This document shows positions 26,621 to 35,812 of a stretch of DNA of 64,000 nt, piece after piece (the first letter of the stretch is position 1; the number at the start of each line of letters is the position of its first letter). The translations under genes and the position numbers were made by a program. The notes beneath the pieces were generated by a model. That model saw nothing but the letters and a program-made list of their open reading frames with translations, was not told the DNA's origin and made no database searches. This DNA comes from JADCCX01 sp031431475 (GTDB lineage: Bacteria; Pseudomonadota; Alphaproteobacteria; Rhizobiales; Beijerinckiaceae), in contig JANPDL010000032.1 of NCBI GenBank assembly GCA_031431475.1, forward strand, positions 98,419 to 162,418, in the 5' to 3' direction.

Positions 26621-27511
26621 TCATCCCTCGGCAACAGCCTTCCCGGCCATCATCTCCAGCGCCTTGACCAGCCCGGAATGATCCCACGCCGCACCGCCAT
26701 TGGCCACGCAGGCCGAGAATAGCTGCTGCGTGGATGCCGTGTTCGGCAGGCTCATGCCCATCGCCTTGGCACCTTCCAGCGCAAGGTTGAGATCCTTTTG
26801 ATGCAATTCGATACGGAAGCCGGGATTGAACGTGCGCTTGATCATGCGCTCGCCATGCACCTCCAGAATGCGCGATGACGCCAGGCCGCCCATCAGCGCC
26901 TGCCGTACCTTGGCCGGATCGACCCCCGCCTTGGAGGCGAATAGCAGTGCTTCCGCCACTGCTTCGATGGTCAGCGCCACGACGATCTGGTTGGCGACCT
27001 TGGTGGTCTGTCCGGCGCCATTGGCGCCAATCAGGGTGATGTTCTTGCCCATCTTCTCGAACACGGGCGTAGCCCTGTCGAATGCTTCCTGCGGCCCACC
27101 CACCATGATCGTGAGTGAGGCAGCCTTCGCCCCGACTTCACCGCCGGACACCGGCGCATCCAGATAGCCGCAACCGTTGATATTGACCCGCGCCGCGAAG
27201 TTTCGCGTGGCAATGGGCGAAATCGAGCTCATGTCGATCACGAGCTTGCCTTCGGTCAGGCCAGACGCCACACCGTTCTCACCAAACAGCACCGCTTCCA
27301 CCTGCGGCGTGTCCGGCAGCATGGTGATGATGATATCGGTCGCCGCCGTTACGTCGCGGGCCGAAGGCAGGACCTTCAAGCCTTTTGCCAGCATCTCTGC
27401 TGATGGCTGCGTGCGGTTGACGCTGGTGGCGACACTGTAGCCAGCGTCCAGAAGATGGCCTGCCATGGGCGCGCCCATGATGCCAAGGCCGAGAAAGCCG
27501 ATGCGGTCCAT
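26621..27511 (-). CDS. glxR: 2-hydroxy-3-oxopropionate (tartronate semialdehyde) reductase
   Basis: 296 residues from ATG 27511. The N-terminal Rossmann motif GFLGLGIMGAPMAGHLLDAGY (here from GFLGLGIMG), the segment DAPVSGGEVGA and the catalytic-lysine helix GQTTKVANQI are typical of beta-hydroxyacid dehydrogenases of the 3-hydroxyisobutyrate type. With glyoxylate carboligase and hydroxypyruvate isomerase upstream on the same strand, the role is reduction of tartronate semialdehyde to D-glycerate with NAD(P)H. It is the last gene of this operon, 7 bases after hyi. A 7-base-stem hairpin (26586-26604) lies 16 bases after the stop but has no U-tract, so termination there is uncertain. Confidence 0.9.
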   Translation of the reverse strand: MDRIGFLGLGIMGAPMAGHLLDAGYSVATSVNRTQPSAEMLAKGLKVLPSARDVTAATDIIITMLPDTPQVEAVLFGENGVASGLTEGKLVIDMSSISPIATRNFAARVNINGCGYLDAPVSGGEVGAKAASLTIMVGGPQEAFDRATPVFEKMGKNITLIGANGAGQTTKVANQIVVALTIEAVAEALLFASKAGVDPAKVRQALMGGLASSRILEVHGERMIKRTFNPGFRIELHQKDLNLALEGAKAMGMSLPNTASTQQLFSACVANGGAAWDHSGLVKALEMMAGKAVAEG

Positions 27512-27518
27512 GTGATTG

Positions 27519-28316
27519 CTATCCTGATGTGGCGGCTGAATTGCTGATTGTCGTGAACCAGCCGAGACCCTCGGTGGTCGTCGTCTTCGGTTTGTACTCA
27601 CAGCCAATCCAGCCAGTATAGCCGATCCGGTCAAGATGGGCGAAGAGGAAGGGATAATTGATCTCCCCTGTCCCCGGCTCGTTGCGGCCCGGATTGTCCG
27701 CGATTTGCACATGCGGGATCATGGGGAGATTGGTGGTCATTGTCCGGGCAAGATCGCCCTCCATGATCTGCATATGGTAGATATCGTATTGCACGAAGAG
27801 ATTGTCCGAACCGGTCTTCCCGATCAGATCCAGCGCCTGCTTCGTGGTCGTGAGATAGAATCCAGGAATGTCGATCGTGTTAATCGGCTCGATCAGGAGT
27901 TTGATTCCCGCAGCCTTCAGCCTTGCTGCAGCATAGCCCAGATTGGCAACCAGCGTTGCTTCCAGAATGGACCGGTCGGTGCCTACGGGCGCGATACCCG
28001 CAAGGCAATTGATCTGCTTGCAGCCAAGCGCCGTGGCATAGGCGATGGCCTTGTCGACGCCCGCACGGAACTCCTCGATACGGTCGGGCAGGATGGCGAT
28101 GCCACGCTCGCCCTTGGCCCAGTCACCAGCAGGGAGATTATGCAGCACCTGCACGAGGTTATTATCCTTGAGTTTTGCTGCAAGCTCGCCTGCGTCAAAG
28201 TCATAGGGAAACAGATATTCCACGCCGGTGAACCCGGCCTTCGCAGCCGCCTCGAAACGCTCCAGAAATGGCAGCTCGTTGAACAGCATGGTAAGATTGG
28301 CAGCAAAGCGCGGCAT
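27519..28316 (-). CDS. hyi: Hydroxypyruvate isomerase
   Basis: 265 residues from ATG 28316 (MPRFAANLTMLFNE). This is the xylose-isomerase-like TIM-barrel family: LIEPINTIDIPGFYL holds a metal-binding Glu, VQYDIYHMQIMEGD the next metal ligands, HVQIADNPGRNEPGTGEIN the third, and GCEYKPK the last Glu. It interconverts hydroxypyruvate and tartronate semialdehyde without cofactor. Length is normal for Hyi. It follows gcl by 35 bases and precedes glxR, the usual order in the glyoxylate-to-glycerate pathway. Confidence 0.92.
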   Translation of the reverse strand: MPRFAANLTMLFNELPFLERFEAAAKAGFTGVEYLFPYDFDAGELAAKLKDNNLVQVLHNLPAGDWAKGERGIAILPDRIEEFRAGVDKAIAYATALGCKQINCLAGIAPVGTDRSILEATLVANLGYAAARLKAAGIKLLIEPINTIDIPGFYLTTTKQALDLIGKTGSDNLFVQYDIYHMQIMEGDLARTMTTNLPMIPHVQIADNPGRNEPGTGEINYPFLFAHLDRIGYTGWIGCEYKPKTTTTEGLGWFTTISNSAATSG

Positions 28317-28351
28317 GGTTTTTCTTCCCGGCTTGTGAGGGGTGAATGCGA

Positions 28352-30187
28352 TCAAGTTCCCGAGACGGCAGGCGCGGCAGGCTCCATGCCGCCCGAGCGC
28401 ATGCTGACCCAGCCGTTCTCCAGCGTCAGTGTCGGATCGAGACAGACGACATCCTCGAATTCGTTGACGCCGTTGATCTCGGTGCCCATCGCAATATTGG
28501 TGACACGCTCCAGAATAAACTCGATGACAACAGGCACCTTATGCTCTTCCATCAGGGCTTCGGCACGTGCGAAAGCTTCCTTGAATTCGTTGGGGCTCTT
28601 GACGCGGATCGCCTTGCAGCCCAGCCCTTCGGCGACTGCTACATGGTCGACACCATAGCCAGGGATCGCATCGTCACCTTCCTGAACGTTGATATTCTCG
28701 AAGCCCAGCGACACCTCGAAATCCATCTGGAAGCCGCGCTGCGACTGGCGAATAAGGCCAAGGTAAGAGTTGTTCACGACCACATGCAGATAAGGCAATT
28801 TGTGCTGTGCGCCAACCGCCAGTTCCTCGATCAGGAACTGGAAATCATAATCGCCCGAAAGCGCCACGATCTTCTTATCGGGCAGCGCCGCGCGCACACC
28901 CAGAGCTGCAGGCAATGTCCAGCCCAGTGGGCCGGCCTGACCGCAGTTGATCCAGTTGCGCGGGTTATAGACCTTGAGGAACTGCGCGCCTGCAATCTGT
29001 GACAGGCCAATGGTGGTGACATAGCAGGTATCGCGCGGGAAAACGTCGTTCATCTCCTGATAAACGCGCTGCGGCTTAAGCGGCACCTGATCGAAATGTG
29101 TCTTTCGCAGCATGCTCTGCTTGCGGTGATCACACTCTGCCAGCCAGACCGAACGGTCGGGAATCTTGCCCGCAGCTTTCCATTCGGTTGCAACTTCGAT
29201 CAGCGTTTGCAGCGCTGCCTTCGCATCCGAGACAATACCGAGATCAGGACCAAAGACGCGGCCGATCTGTGTGGGCTCGATGTCAATGTGAACGAACTTG
29301 CGGCCTTTGGTGTAGGTCTCGACCGAGCCGGTGTGGCGGTTGGCCCACCGATTGCCAATGCCGAAAACAAAATCGCTCTTGAGCAGAGTGGCATTGCCGT
29401 AGCGGTGGCTGGTCTGGAGGCCGACCATACCCTGCATCAGTGCATGATCATCCGGGATCGAGCCCCAGCCCATCAGCGTGGGAATCACCGGCACGCCGAC
29501 GATTTCGGCGAAGCGCACCAGTTCCTCGCAGCCATCCGCATTGATGACACCGCCACCCGATACGATCAGCGGGCGCTCGGATGCATTGAGCATGGCCAGC
29601 GCCCGCTCGATCTGCTTGCGGCTCGCCGTTGGCTTGTAGACGGACAGAGGCTCATAGGCATCAATGTCGAACTCGATCTCGCCCAGCTGCACATCGACCG
29701 GAAGATCGATCAGCACAGGACCGGGACGTCCGGAACGCATGAGATGGAAGGCTTGCTGAAAGGATGAAGGAACCAGCGCAGGCTCGCGCACCGTTACCGA
29801 CCATTTGGTGACGGGCTTGGAGATCGATTCAATATCGACCGCCTGGAAATCCTCTTTGTACAGCTTTGCACGCGGTGCTTGCCCGGTGATGCACAGGATC
29901 GGGATCGAATCCGCCTGTGCCGAATAGAGGCCAGTGATCATGTCAGTACCCGCCGGACCGGATGTACCGATACAAACGCCGATATTGCCTGCCTTGGCGC
30001 GGGTATAGCCCTCCGCCATGTGCGATGCGGCCTCAACGTGGCGCGCGAGAATATGCCGGATCGATCCCCTGGCGCGCAGCGCTGAATAGAGAGGATTGAT
30101 CGCTGCGCCTGGCACGCCGAATGCGCAGGTCACACCTTCGCGCTCAAGAATCAGAACCGCCGCATCTATCGCACGCATCTTGGCCAT
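28352..30187 (-). CDS. gcl: Glyoxylate carboligase (tartronate-semialdehyde synthase)
   Basis: 611 residues, close to the ~593 of the E. coli enzyme. It joins two glyoxylates to tartronate semialdehyde with release of CO2, using thiamine diphosphate. The N-terminal motif RHVEAASHMAEGYTRA has Val in the place of the catalytic Glu found in other enzymes of the family, the known hallmark of Gcl. The C-terminal diphosphate-binding segment is GDYDFQFLIEELAVG with NNSYLGLI. FAD-binding middle domain present. It is the first gene of the gcl-hyi-glxR operon and is divergent from an IclR regulator. Confidence 0.95.
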   Translation of the reverse strand: MAKMRAIDAAVLILEREGVTCAFGVPGAAINPLYSALRARGSIRHILARHVEAASHMAEGYTRAKAGNIGVCIGTSGPAGTDMITGLYSAQADSIPILCITGQAPRAKLYKEDFQAVDIESISKPVTKWSVTVREPALVPSSFQQAFHLMRSGRPGPVLIDLPVDVQLGEIEFDIDAYEPLSVYKPTASRKQIERALAMLNASERPLIVSGGGVINADGCEELVRFAEIVGVPVIPTLMGWGSIPDDHALMQGMVGLQTSHRYGNATLLKSDFVFGIGNRWANRHTGSVETYTKGRKFVHIDIEPTQIGRVFGPDLGIVSDAKAALQTLIEVATEWKAAGKIPDRSVWLAECDHRKQSMLRKTHFDQVPLKPQRVYQEMNDVFPRDTCYVTTIGLSQIAGAQFLKVYNPRNWINCGQAGPLGWTLPAALGVRAALPDKKIVALSGDYDFQFLIEELAVGAQHKLPYLHVVVNNSYLGLIRQSQRGFQMDFEVSLGFENINVQEGDDAIPGYGVDHVAVAEGLGCKAIRVKSPNEFKEAFARAEALMEEHKVPVVIEFILERVTNIAMGTEINGVNEFEDVVCLDPTLTLENGWVSMRSGGMEPAAPAVSGT

Positions 30188-30255
30188 GACTGTTTCCTCG
30201 TTTTCTTGCTTCTAAATTTGTCATCCCATAGTTGTTCTGCATCTGCAATTTTTTC

Positions 30256-30284
30256 GGAATAATATTTCATATTATGGAATAATA
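30256..30284. promoter_or_regulatory. Candidate operator in the gcl/IclR divergent gap
   Basis: In an AT-rich stretch, ATAATAT (30259-30265) and ATATTAT (30269-30275) form a perfect inverted repeat with a 3-base spacer. The word GGAATAATA occurs at 30256-30264 and again at 30276-30284, exactly 20 bases apart, i.e. two helical turns. This fits a site for the IclR dimer pair encoded next door. Confidence 0.45.
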
Positions 30285-30400
30285 GAAAATCTCCATTAAA
30301 TTCATGTGCTTGGGATTTTTCATGAGGTCTTTCCTTTTTTCACTTATCAAAATATTTTTCTGATAACAGCTTTCGTCCAGGCAAAATGTGGGAGCTCGCA

Positions 30401-31225
30401 ATGGCAGAAACGGTTCAGGAGCGGCGACAGCGTGGTCGACCGCGCACTGTCCCGTCTCCTGGGGATGGCGGCTCCGTGCAGTCGCTTGAGCGTGCCATCA
30501 GGCTGCTCAGGGTCATCGCCGATGCAGACGGATTGTCACTGACCGAGATCGCCCGTAGCGCGGCACTCGCGCCGTCCACCACTTACCGCATGCTGACAAC
30601 ACTCCAGCATGCAGGCCTTGCCGAATTCGAGGAAGCCAGCCAGCTCTGGTTCATCGGCGTCGAAACCTTCCGGATCGGCTCCGCTTTCATGCGGCGGCGC
30701 AAACTGGCGGAGCGAGGCCGCGCCATTATTCACGAATTGATGACAGCCACGGGCGAAACCGCCAATCTGGCGCTGGCCGAAAGCGATGGGGTGGTATTCG
30801 TGACGCAGGCGGAAACGCATGAGCCCATCCGCGCCTTCTTCCGTCCCGGCACACGCAGCCCATATCATGCCTCGGGCATCGGCAAGGCGGTGCTGGCCTT
30901 TATGCCGAACGACCGCCGCGAGGCGTTGCTGAAGACGCTGGCCTTCGACAGTTTCACGCCACAGACACGCCTCTCTGCCGATCAGTTGATGCAGGATCTC
31001 ACTGCGGCACGCATCAGCGGTTATGCGCTGGATGACGAGGAGCGCAATACAGGCATGCGCTGCATCGCAGCGCCTGTGTTCAACGAGTTTGGCGATCCCA
31101 TCGGCGGCTTGTCGATCTCGGGTCCCACCGTGCGGGTCGATGCCGCCTGCATCGCGAAACACGCCGTGGCGGTGGTTGACGCCGCACGCCGCCTGACGGA
31201 AGCCATCGGCGGCAGGGGACCGTGA
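30401..31225 (+). CDS. IclR-family transcriptional regulator
   Basis: 274 residues from ATG 30401, chosen because GGAG lies at 30391-30394; an ATG five codons upstream lacks such a site. The N-terminal winged HTH (LSLTEIARSAALAPSTTYRML) is followed by the IclR effector domain (RNTGMRCIAAPVFNEFGDPIGGLSISGP). It is divergent from gcl-hyi-glxR and probably controls that operon in response to glyoxylate, as AllR and GclR do elsewhere; the effector is inferred. Its 3' end converges with the glucarate dehydratase gene 14 bases away. Confidence 0.92.
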   Translation: MAETVQERRQRGRPRTVPSPGDGGSVQSLERAIRLLRVIADADGLSLTEIARSAALAPSTTYRMLTTLQHAGLAEFEEASQLWFIGVETFRIGSAFMRRRKLAERGRAIIHELMTATGETANLALAESDGVVFVTQAETHEPIRAFFRPGTRSPYHASGIGKAVLAFMPNDRREALLKTLAFDSFTPQTRLSADQLMQDLTAARISGYALDDEERNTGMRCIAAPVFNEFGDPIGGLSISGPTVRVDAACIAKHAVAVVDAARRLTEAIGGRGP

Positions 31226-31239
31226 TCAGAACCGCGCAA

Positions 31240-32496
31240 TTAGAACCGGGGCCTCGCGTTTGACCAGTCCGGATTGTATTTCCGCATCTCGTTAGCATCG
31301 TCCCGCACGCGGATACCACAATCCAGATACTGCTGGTGCAAACGGGCGAGCGCTGTACGGTCCAGGCTGACACCCAGCCCCGGACCCGGTGGTGGCTTGA
31401 GCGTGCCCTTGTCGAAAACCAGCTTGCCGCCTTCGATGACCTCCTCGACCTGCCAGGGATAATGCGTGTCGCAGGCATAGGCGAGGTTGGGAATGGTGAC
31501 ACCGACATGGGTCATCGCGGCCAGGCTGATCCCCATATGCGAATTGGAATGCATCGAGATGCCAAGGCCGAACACACGGCCCAAATGCGCGAGCCTCTGC
31601 GTCGCACGCAAACCGCCCCAGTAATGGTGATCGGACAAGATCACCTGAACTGCATTGAGCCGCAGCGTTTCCGGGATATGCCCGAAGGCAATCGTCACCA
31701 TGTTGGTCGCCAACGGCATCGTCGCGAATTTTGCCACCTCCCCCATTTCGGCCAGCGTTGTCGCGGGGTCCTCGAGATATTCCAGCAACCCGTCGAGTTG
31801 CGGCATCACGCGCCGCGTCGTCTCGACCGACCAGCCGCCGTTAGGATCGATGCGCAAGGGATGACCGGGAAAGGCCGCTTTCAGGTGTCGCAACGTCTCA
31901 ATCTCGAAATCGGGCTCGAACACGCCGCCTTTCAGCTTGATCGAGCCGAAGCCGCATTCACGGATCATGCGGCGCGCCTGCCCCACCATCTGTTCGTGCG
32001 ACAGGCACTCACCCCAATTGTCAGCGGGATAGCCCGGATCATCGCGGTGCTGGCCGAATTTGTAAAACAGATAGGCACTGTACTCGACCCGCTCGCGCAC
32101 CGCCCCGCCCAGCACCTCATAAAGCGGACGCCCGAGAATCTGGCCCTGAAGATCGAAAAACGCGACCTCGAACGCGCCTACGACGCTTGCCCGCGCCTTG
32201 TCGCCTTTTGCCGGATAGGGAGCGCCCGTATCCGGGTCACCGGTGAGCGCGGTATAGACCTGTCGCTCCAGTCCGTTGATATCAAACGGATCAAACCCGA
32301 TCAGGCTCGGCTTGACCATTTCCAGATCAGCCAGCGTGTCCAGATCGCCATAACTCTCGCCAAGGCCGATACGGCCGTCATCCAGCTCCACTTCGATGAT
32401 GCTGCGCAAAGCCCAGGGCTCATGCACACCCGCCACATTCAGAAGGGGTGGATCGCGGAAGGCGATGGGCGTGATGCGGATGGCGGTGACGGGCAT
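31240..32496 (-). CDS. gudD: Glucarate dehydratase (enolase superfamily)
   Basis: 418 residues. Features of the glucarate dehydratase group: IKLKGG with Lys187 and Lys189 as the KxK base, metal ligands starting with Asp in RIDPNGGW, LATNMVTI, the catalytic-His segment SMHSNSHMGIS, and ACDTHYPWQ, which is typical of GudD. The product of D-glucarate dehydration is 5-keto-4-deoxyglucarate. A uronate dehydrogenase ten kilobases away would supply glucarate from glucuronate. It is transcribed divergently from the ABC importer operon across a 200-base gap with a GntR-like palindrome. The exact substrate (glucarate, idarate or a relative) needs testing. Confidence 0.87.
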   Translation of the reverse strand: MPVTAIRITPIAFRDPPLLNVAGVHEPWALRSIIEVELDDGRIGLGESYGDLDTLADLEMVKPSLIGFDPFDINGLERQVYTALTGDPDTGAPYPAKGDKARASVVGAFEVAFFDLQGQILGRPLYEVLGGAVRERVEYSAYLFYKFGQHRDDPGYPADNWGECLSHEQMVGQARRMIRECGFGSIKLKGGVFEPDFEIETLRHLKAAFPGHPLRIDPNGGWSVETTRRVMPQLDGLLEYLEDPATTLAEMGEVAKFATMPLATNMVTIAFGHIPETLRLNAVQVILSDHHYWGGLRATQRLAHLGRVFGLGISMHSNSHMGISLAAMTHVGVTIPNLAYACDTHYPWQVEEVIEGGKLVFDKGTLKPPPGPGLGVSLDRTALARLHQQYLDCGIRVRDDANEMRKYNPDWSNARPRF

Positions 32497-32570
32497 GGCT
32501 CACTCCGGAAGCTTCGAATCCACAGATGAAGGTTCATTCCGCTGGACAGCACAAGCAGGCTACGCAATAT

Positions 32571-32581
32571 TTGTCTGACAA
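32571..32581. promoter_or_regulatory. Candidate GntR/FadR-type operator between gudD and the ABC operon
   Basis: TTGTCTGACAA is a perfect palindrome around a central T and resembles sites of GntR-family FadR-subgroup repressors that control sugar-acid genes. It lies 75 bases upstream of gudD and 118 bases upstream of the binding-protein gene, so it could serve both. No GntR gene is in the window. Confidence 0.35.
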
Positions 32582-32698
32582 CCTCACAAATGAGGCAGGA
32601 ATAATAGAGCGTTTCAATCGAAACCGCCCGCAGCATGGGTTGGTAGCTACGAAGATAACGGCGAAAAGCCGGAATACAGGCTCTGGGAGGAGCACGCC

Positions 32699-34648
32699 AT
32701 GAACACCAAATACCGGGATCCCCTTAGACCAGTTGGTCGCCGCACGATCCTCAAGGGCTTCGCGGGCAGTGCGGCCCTTGCCGTCCTGCCGCAGCTTGCC
32801 AGCGCTCAGGCTATAGCAAAGGAAGCACCGGCGCTGGCCAAACTCGTGTCCGAAGGCAAACTGCCTGCTCTGGCCCAGCGGCTACCAGCCTCTCCCCTTG
32901 TGGTCACTCCCCATGAGAAAGCCGGTGTTTATGGCGGAGCGCTTCGGCGGGGCCTGCGTGGCAGCGCGGATCACAATGGCATCCTGCGCATGGTTGGCAA
33001 TCAGGGCCTCGTGCGCTGGAACCTCGCTTTCACCGAGGTACTGCCAAACGTGGCCGAGAAGTGGTCGGTAAACGCGACATCAACCGAATTCACCTTCACC
33101 CTGCGCAAGGACATGAAATGGTCTGATGGCAAGCCGTTCACGGCGGATGACGTGGTCTTTGCCATCGAGGATTGCTGCAAGAACACCGAGCTCTACAAGA
33201 CAGCGCCGTCACCACTGGTCATCGGTGGCAAGGTCGGCACTGCGACAAAAATCGATGATGTGACGGTGAAATTCACCTTCGACAGCCCCTACGCCATGTT
33301 TCTGGAGCAGCTGGCGACGCCGCTTGGCCAGCATCCCACGCTGTTCGCTAAACACTATTGCAGCCAGTTCCATCCGAAGCACAATGCTGCCGTCGGTGAT
33401 CTCGTCAAGGCGGCCAACCTGTCGGACTGGGGCACGCTGTTCCGCAACAGATGCGGTGATATCGAAATCCCGGCGCGCTGGGGCAATATTGACAAGCCGG
33501 TGCTTGATCCATGGGTTATCCGCGAGGCCTACAGCGGCGGAGCGACGCGCGTGACGATGGAGCGCAACGCCTATTTCTGGCAGGTCGATACCGAGGGCAA
33601 GCAACTGCCCTATATCGACCGGCTAACCTTCAACATCTCGCAAGACGTTGAATCGCTGATGCTCGACGCCGTGTCTGGCCGCCTCGATATCCAGGAGCGC
33701 CATATCGATTCGCTGCAGAACAAGCCCACACTGTCGCAGAATATGCAGAAGGGGGCGTACCGGCTGATCGAGCTGGTGGCGTCCTCAGCGCAGCAATGCC
33801 AGATCTATCTCAACATCACGCACAAGGATGCTAAGATGCGTGAGATGCTGGGCAACAAGGAGTTCCGCCAGGCGCTCTCGCTCGGCATGAACCGCAAGGA
33901 AATCATCGATCTGGTCTATCTCGGCCAGTCCGAGCCGTATCAGGCCGGACCACGGCCGGGCCATCCCTGGTATCACGAGAAGCTGGCGCGCCAGTTCACC
34001 CAGCACGACCCAAAGCAGGCCAATGCGATCCTTGACCGTCTTGGTTACAAGAGGGATGCGCAGGGCCAGCGCTCGCGGCCAGATGGGCAGAAGGTGTTCT
34101 TCTCCGTCGATGTTATTCCGACACTTTACCCCGATGCAGTGGACACGCTGGAGCTGGTCAAACGCCACTGGGCGGAGATCGGCGTTGATATCAAGGTCAA
34201 CACCATCGAACGTGCACTTTACTATACGCGCGGCGACAACAACGACCACGATGCCGCTGTCTGGCCCGGCCCCGGCGGGCTCGATCCGATGCTCGATCCG
34301 CGTGATTTCTTTGCCCAGCACACTCAGGGCAGTCGCTATGCCGTGCCATGGTGCCAATGGTATGTCTCGGGGGGCAAGGACGGGCAGGAACCGCCGGAGA
34401 GCCAGAAAAAGCGCATGAAGCTGTTCGACGACGCACGCGCCACAGCCGACCTGAAGGTGCGCGGTGAGGTCATGAAACAGATTTTCGATCTGGCTGCCGA
34501 GGAGTTCGAGACCCTTGGCGTTTGCCTCGGTGTCAACACCTTCGGCATTGTCAAAAACAACCTCAAGAATGTGCCTGCGAAATATCCCAACTCATGGTCA
34601 TGGCCGAACCCGGGCCCTGCCCTGCCGCAGCAGTTCTATTTCGGTTGA
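32699..34648 (+). CDS. ABC importer, extracellular solute-binding protein (Opp/Dpp family 5)
   Basis: 649 residues, larger than the usual ~530. It starts with a twin-arginine type signal (GRRTILKGFAGSAALAVLP, cleavage near ASAQA). FTFTLRKDMKWSDGKPFTADDVVFAIED is the family 5 hallmark, given here as WSDGKPFTADDVVFA. The protein binds a substrate in the periplasm and delivers it to the two permeases encoded downstream. Family 5 members carry peptides, nickel, opines or oligosaccharides; the neighbouring sugar-acid dehydratases suggest an acidic sugar or oligouronide, which is inference. GGAGGA at about -12 gives a strong ribosome site. Confidence 0.93.
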   Translation: MNTKYRDPLRPVGRRTILKGFAGSAALAVLPQLASAQAIAKEAPALAKLVSEGKLPALAQRLPASPLVVTPHEKAGVYGGALRRGLRGSADHNGILRMVGNQGLVRWNLAFTEVLPNVAEKWSVNATSTEFTFTLRKDMKWSDGKPFTADDVVFAIEDCCKNTELYKTAPSPLVIGGKVGTATKIDDVTVKFTFDSPYAMFLEQLATPLGQHPTLFAKHYCSQFHPKHNAAVGDLVKAANLSDWGTLFRNRCGDIEIPARWGNIDKPVLDPWVIREAYSGGATRVTMERNAYFWQVDTEGKQLPYIDRLTFNISQDVESLMLDAVSGRLDIQERHIDSLQNKPTLSQNMQKGAYRLIELVASSAQQCQIYLNITHKDAKMREMLGNKEFRQALSLGMNRKEIIDLVYLGQSEPYQAGPRPGHPWYHEKLARQFTQHDPKQANAILDRLGYKRDAQGQRSRPDGQKVFFSVDVIPTLYPDAVDTLELVKRHWAEIGVDIKVNTIERALYYTRGDNNDHDAAVWPGPGGLDPMLDPRDFFAQHTQGSRYAVPWCQWYVSGGKDGQEPPESQKKRMKLFDDARATADLKVRGEVMKQIFDLAAEEFETLGVCLGVNTFGIVKNNLKNVPAKYPNSWSWPNPGPALPQQFYFG

Positions 34649-34660
34649 GCGGCGTGGTGC

Positions 34661-34783
34661 GTGCTTCGAGACGGCGCGTGCCGCGCCTCCTCAGCATGAG
34701 GAGCCTGAGGTGAAGCTGGAGCCAAATCGCAACTGGAGATTTCCTCATCCTGAGGAGCCGCTGAAAGCGGCGTCTCGAAGGAC
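34661..34783. repeat. Palindromic intergenic repeat pair of rhizobial type
   Basis: A 41-base unit at 34661-34701 (starting GTGCTTCGAGACGG) recurs in inverted orientation at 34743-34783 (ending GTCTCGAAGGAC); the reverse complement of the second differs from the first mainly in the middle. Each unit is itself partly palindromic (CTCCTCAGCATGAGG). Similar elements are scattered between genes in many Hyphomicrobiales. Here it lies between the binding-protein and permease genes and could form a large mRNA stem that lowers expression of the membrane genes relative to the binding protein. Confidence 0.75.
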
Positions 34784-34822
34784 GCACCATGTATCCGGGC
34801 AGGCCTCAGCCCGGCTCGCCCC

Positions 34823-35809
34823 ATGCTGAAGTTTATCATCAAGCGGCTGCTCTGGATGATACCGTCACTGGTGGTCGTCAGCTTCATGTCGTTCGTGCTG
34901 ATCCAGTTGCCGCCGGGCGATTACGTGACGACCTACATTGCCACGCTTGCCGCCTCAAATGAGATCGTGGATCAGGCGACGGCGAGCGCATTGCGCGAGC
35001 GCTTTGGGCTCGATCAGCCGCTGATGGTGCAATACTGGAAGTGGATATCCGGCATCGTGCTGCGTGGTGATTTCGGCCTGAGCTTCGAATGGCAGCAGCC
35101 GGTGGGTGATCTCATCTGGGAGCGCATGGCGCTGACGCTGGTGCTGACCTTCTCCACCCTGCTGGCGACATGGGCGATCGCGCTGCCCGTCGGCGTTTAT
35201 TCCGCCGTGCGCAAATACTCCATCGGCGATTATATCGCGACGTTCTTCAGCTTTCTCGGCCTCGCGGTGCCAAGTTTCCTGATCGCGCTCGTCCTGATGT
35301 ATTTTGCCGCCGTCAAATGGGGACAGGAAGTCGGCGGATTGTTTTCCGAGCAGTATCTCAACGCACCGTGGAGCTTGGGCAAGATGCTTGATCTCTTCGC
35401 GCATCTGTGGATTCCCGTCATCATTCTCGCAGTGTCAGGGACCGCCAGCCTGATCCGCGTAATGCGGGCCAACATGCTGGACGAGCTCAACAAGGCCTAT
35501 GTCACGACAGCGCGCGCCAAGGGCCTGTCGGAGTTCCGGCTGCTGATGAAATATCCCGTGCGTCTGGCGCTCAATCCCTTCATCTCCACCATCGCGTGGC
35601 TGCTGCCCAATCTGGTCTCGGGCTCGATCATCGTCGCCATCGTGCTCAGCCTGCCGACCGCCGGGCCATTGCTGCTGCAATCCCTGATGAGCCAGGACAT
35701 GTATCTTGCCGGGGCCTTCATCCTGCTGATCTGCACATTGACGCTCGTGGGATCGCTGATCAGCGACATCCTGCTGGCGCTGGCCGATCCGCGCATCAGG
35801 CTGGAATAG
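34823..35809 (+). CDS. ABC importer permease, DppB/OppB type
   Basis: 328 residues with about six membrane segments. Typical N-terminus (FIIKRLLWMIPSLVVVSFMSF), GDFGLSFEWQQPVGDLIWER, and the EAA-type loop TARAKGLSEFRLLMKYPVR that contacts the ATPase. It forms the membrane channel with the next gene product, 3 bases downstream. Length is normal. Separated from the binding-protein gene by the palindromic repeat. Confidence 0.93.
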   Translation: MLKFIIKRLLWMIPSLVVVSFMSFVLIQLPPGDYVTTYIATLAASNEIVDQATASALRERFGLDQPLMVQYWKWISGIVLRGDFGLSFEWQQPVGDLIWERMALTLVLTFSTLLATWAIALPVGVYSAVRKYSIGDYIATFFSFLGLAVPSFLIALVLMYFAAVKWGQEVGGLFSEQYLNAPWSLGKMLDLFAHLWIPVIILAVSGTASLIRVMRANMLDELNKAYVTTARAKGLSEFRLLMKYPVRLALNPFISTIAWLLPNLVSGSIIVAIVLSLPTAGPLLLQSLMSQDMYLAGAFILLICTLTLVGSLISDILLALADPRIRLE

Positions 35810-35812
35810 AGC

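Noticed and set aside
31336..32529. Long open frame (397 codons) on the plus strand opposite glucarate dehydratase
   Set aside because: Antisense shadow; product rich in Arg, His and Gln with no family pattern, while the opposite strand has full active-site motifs.
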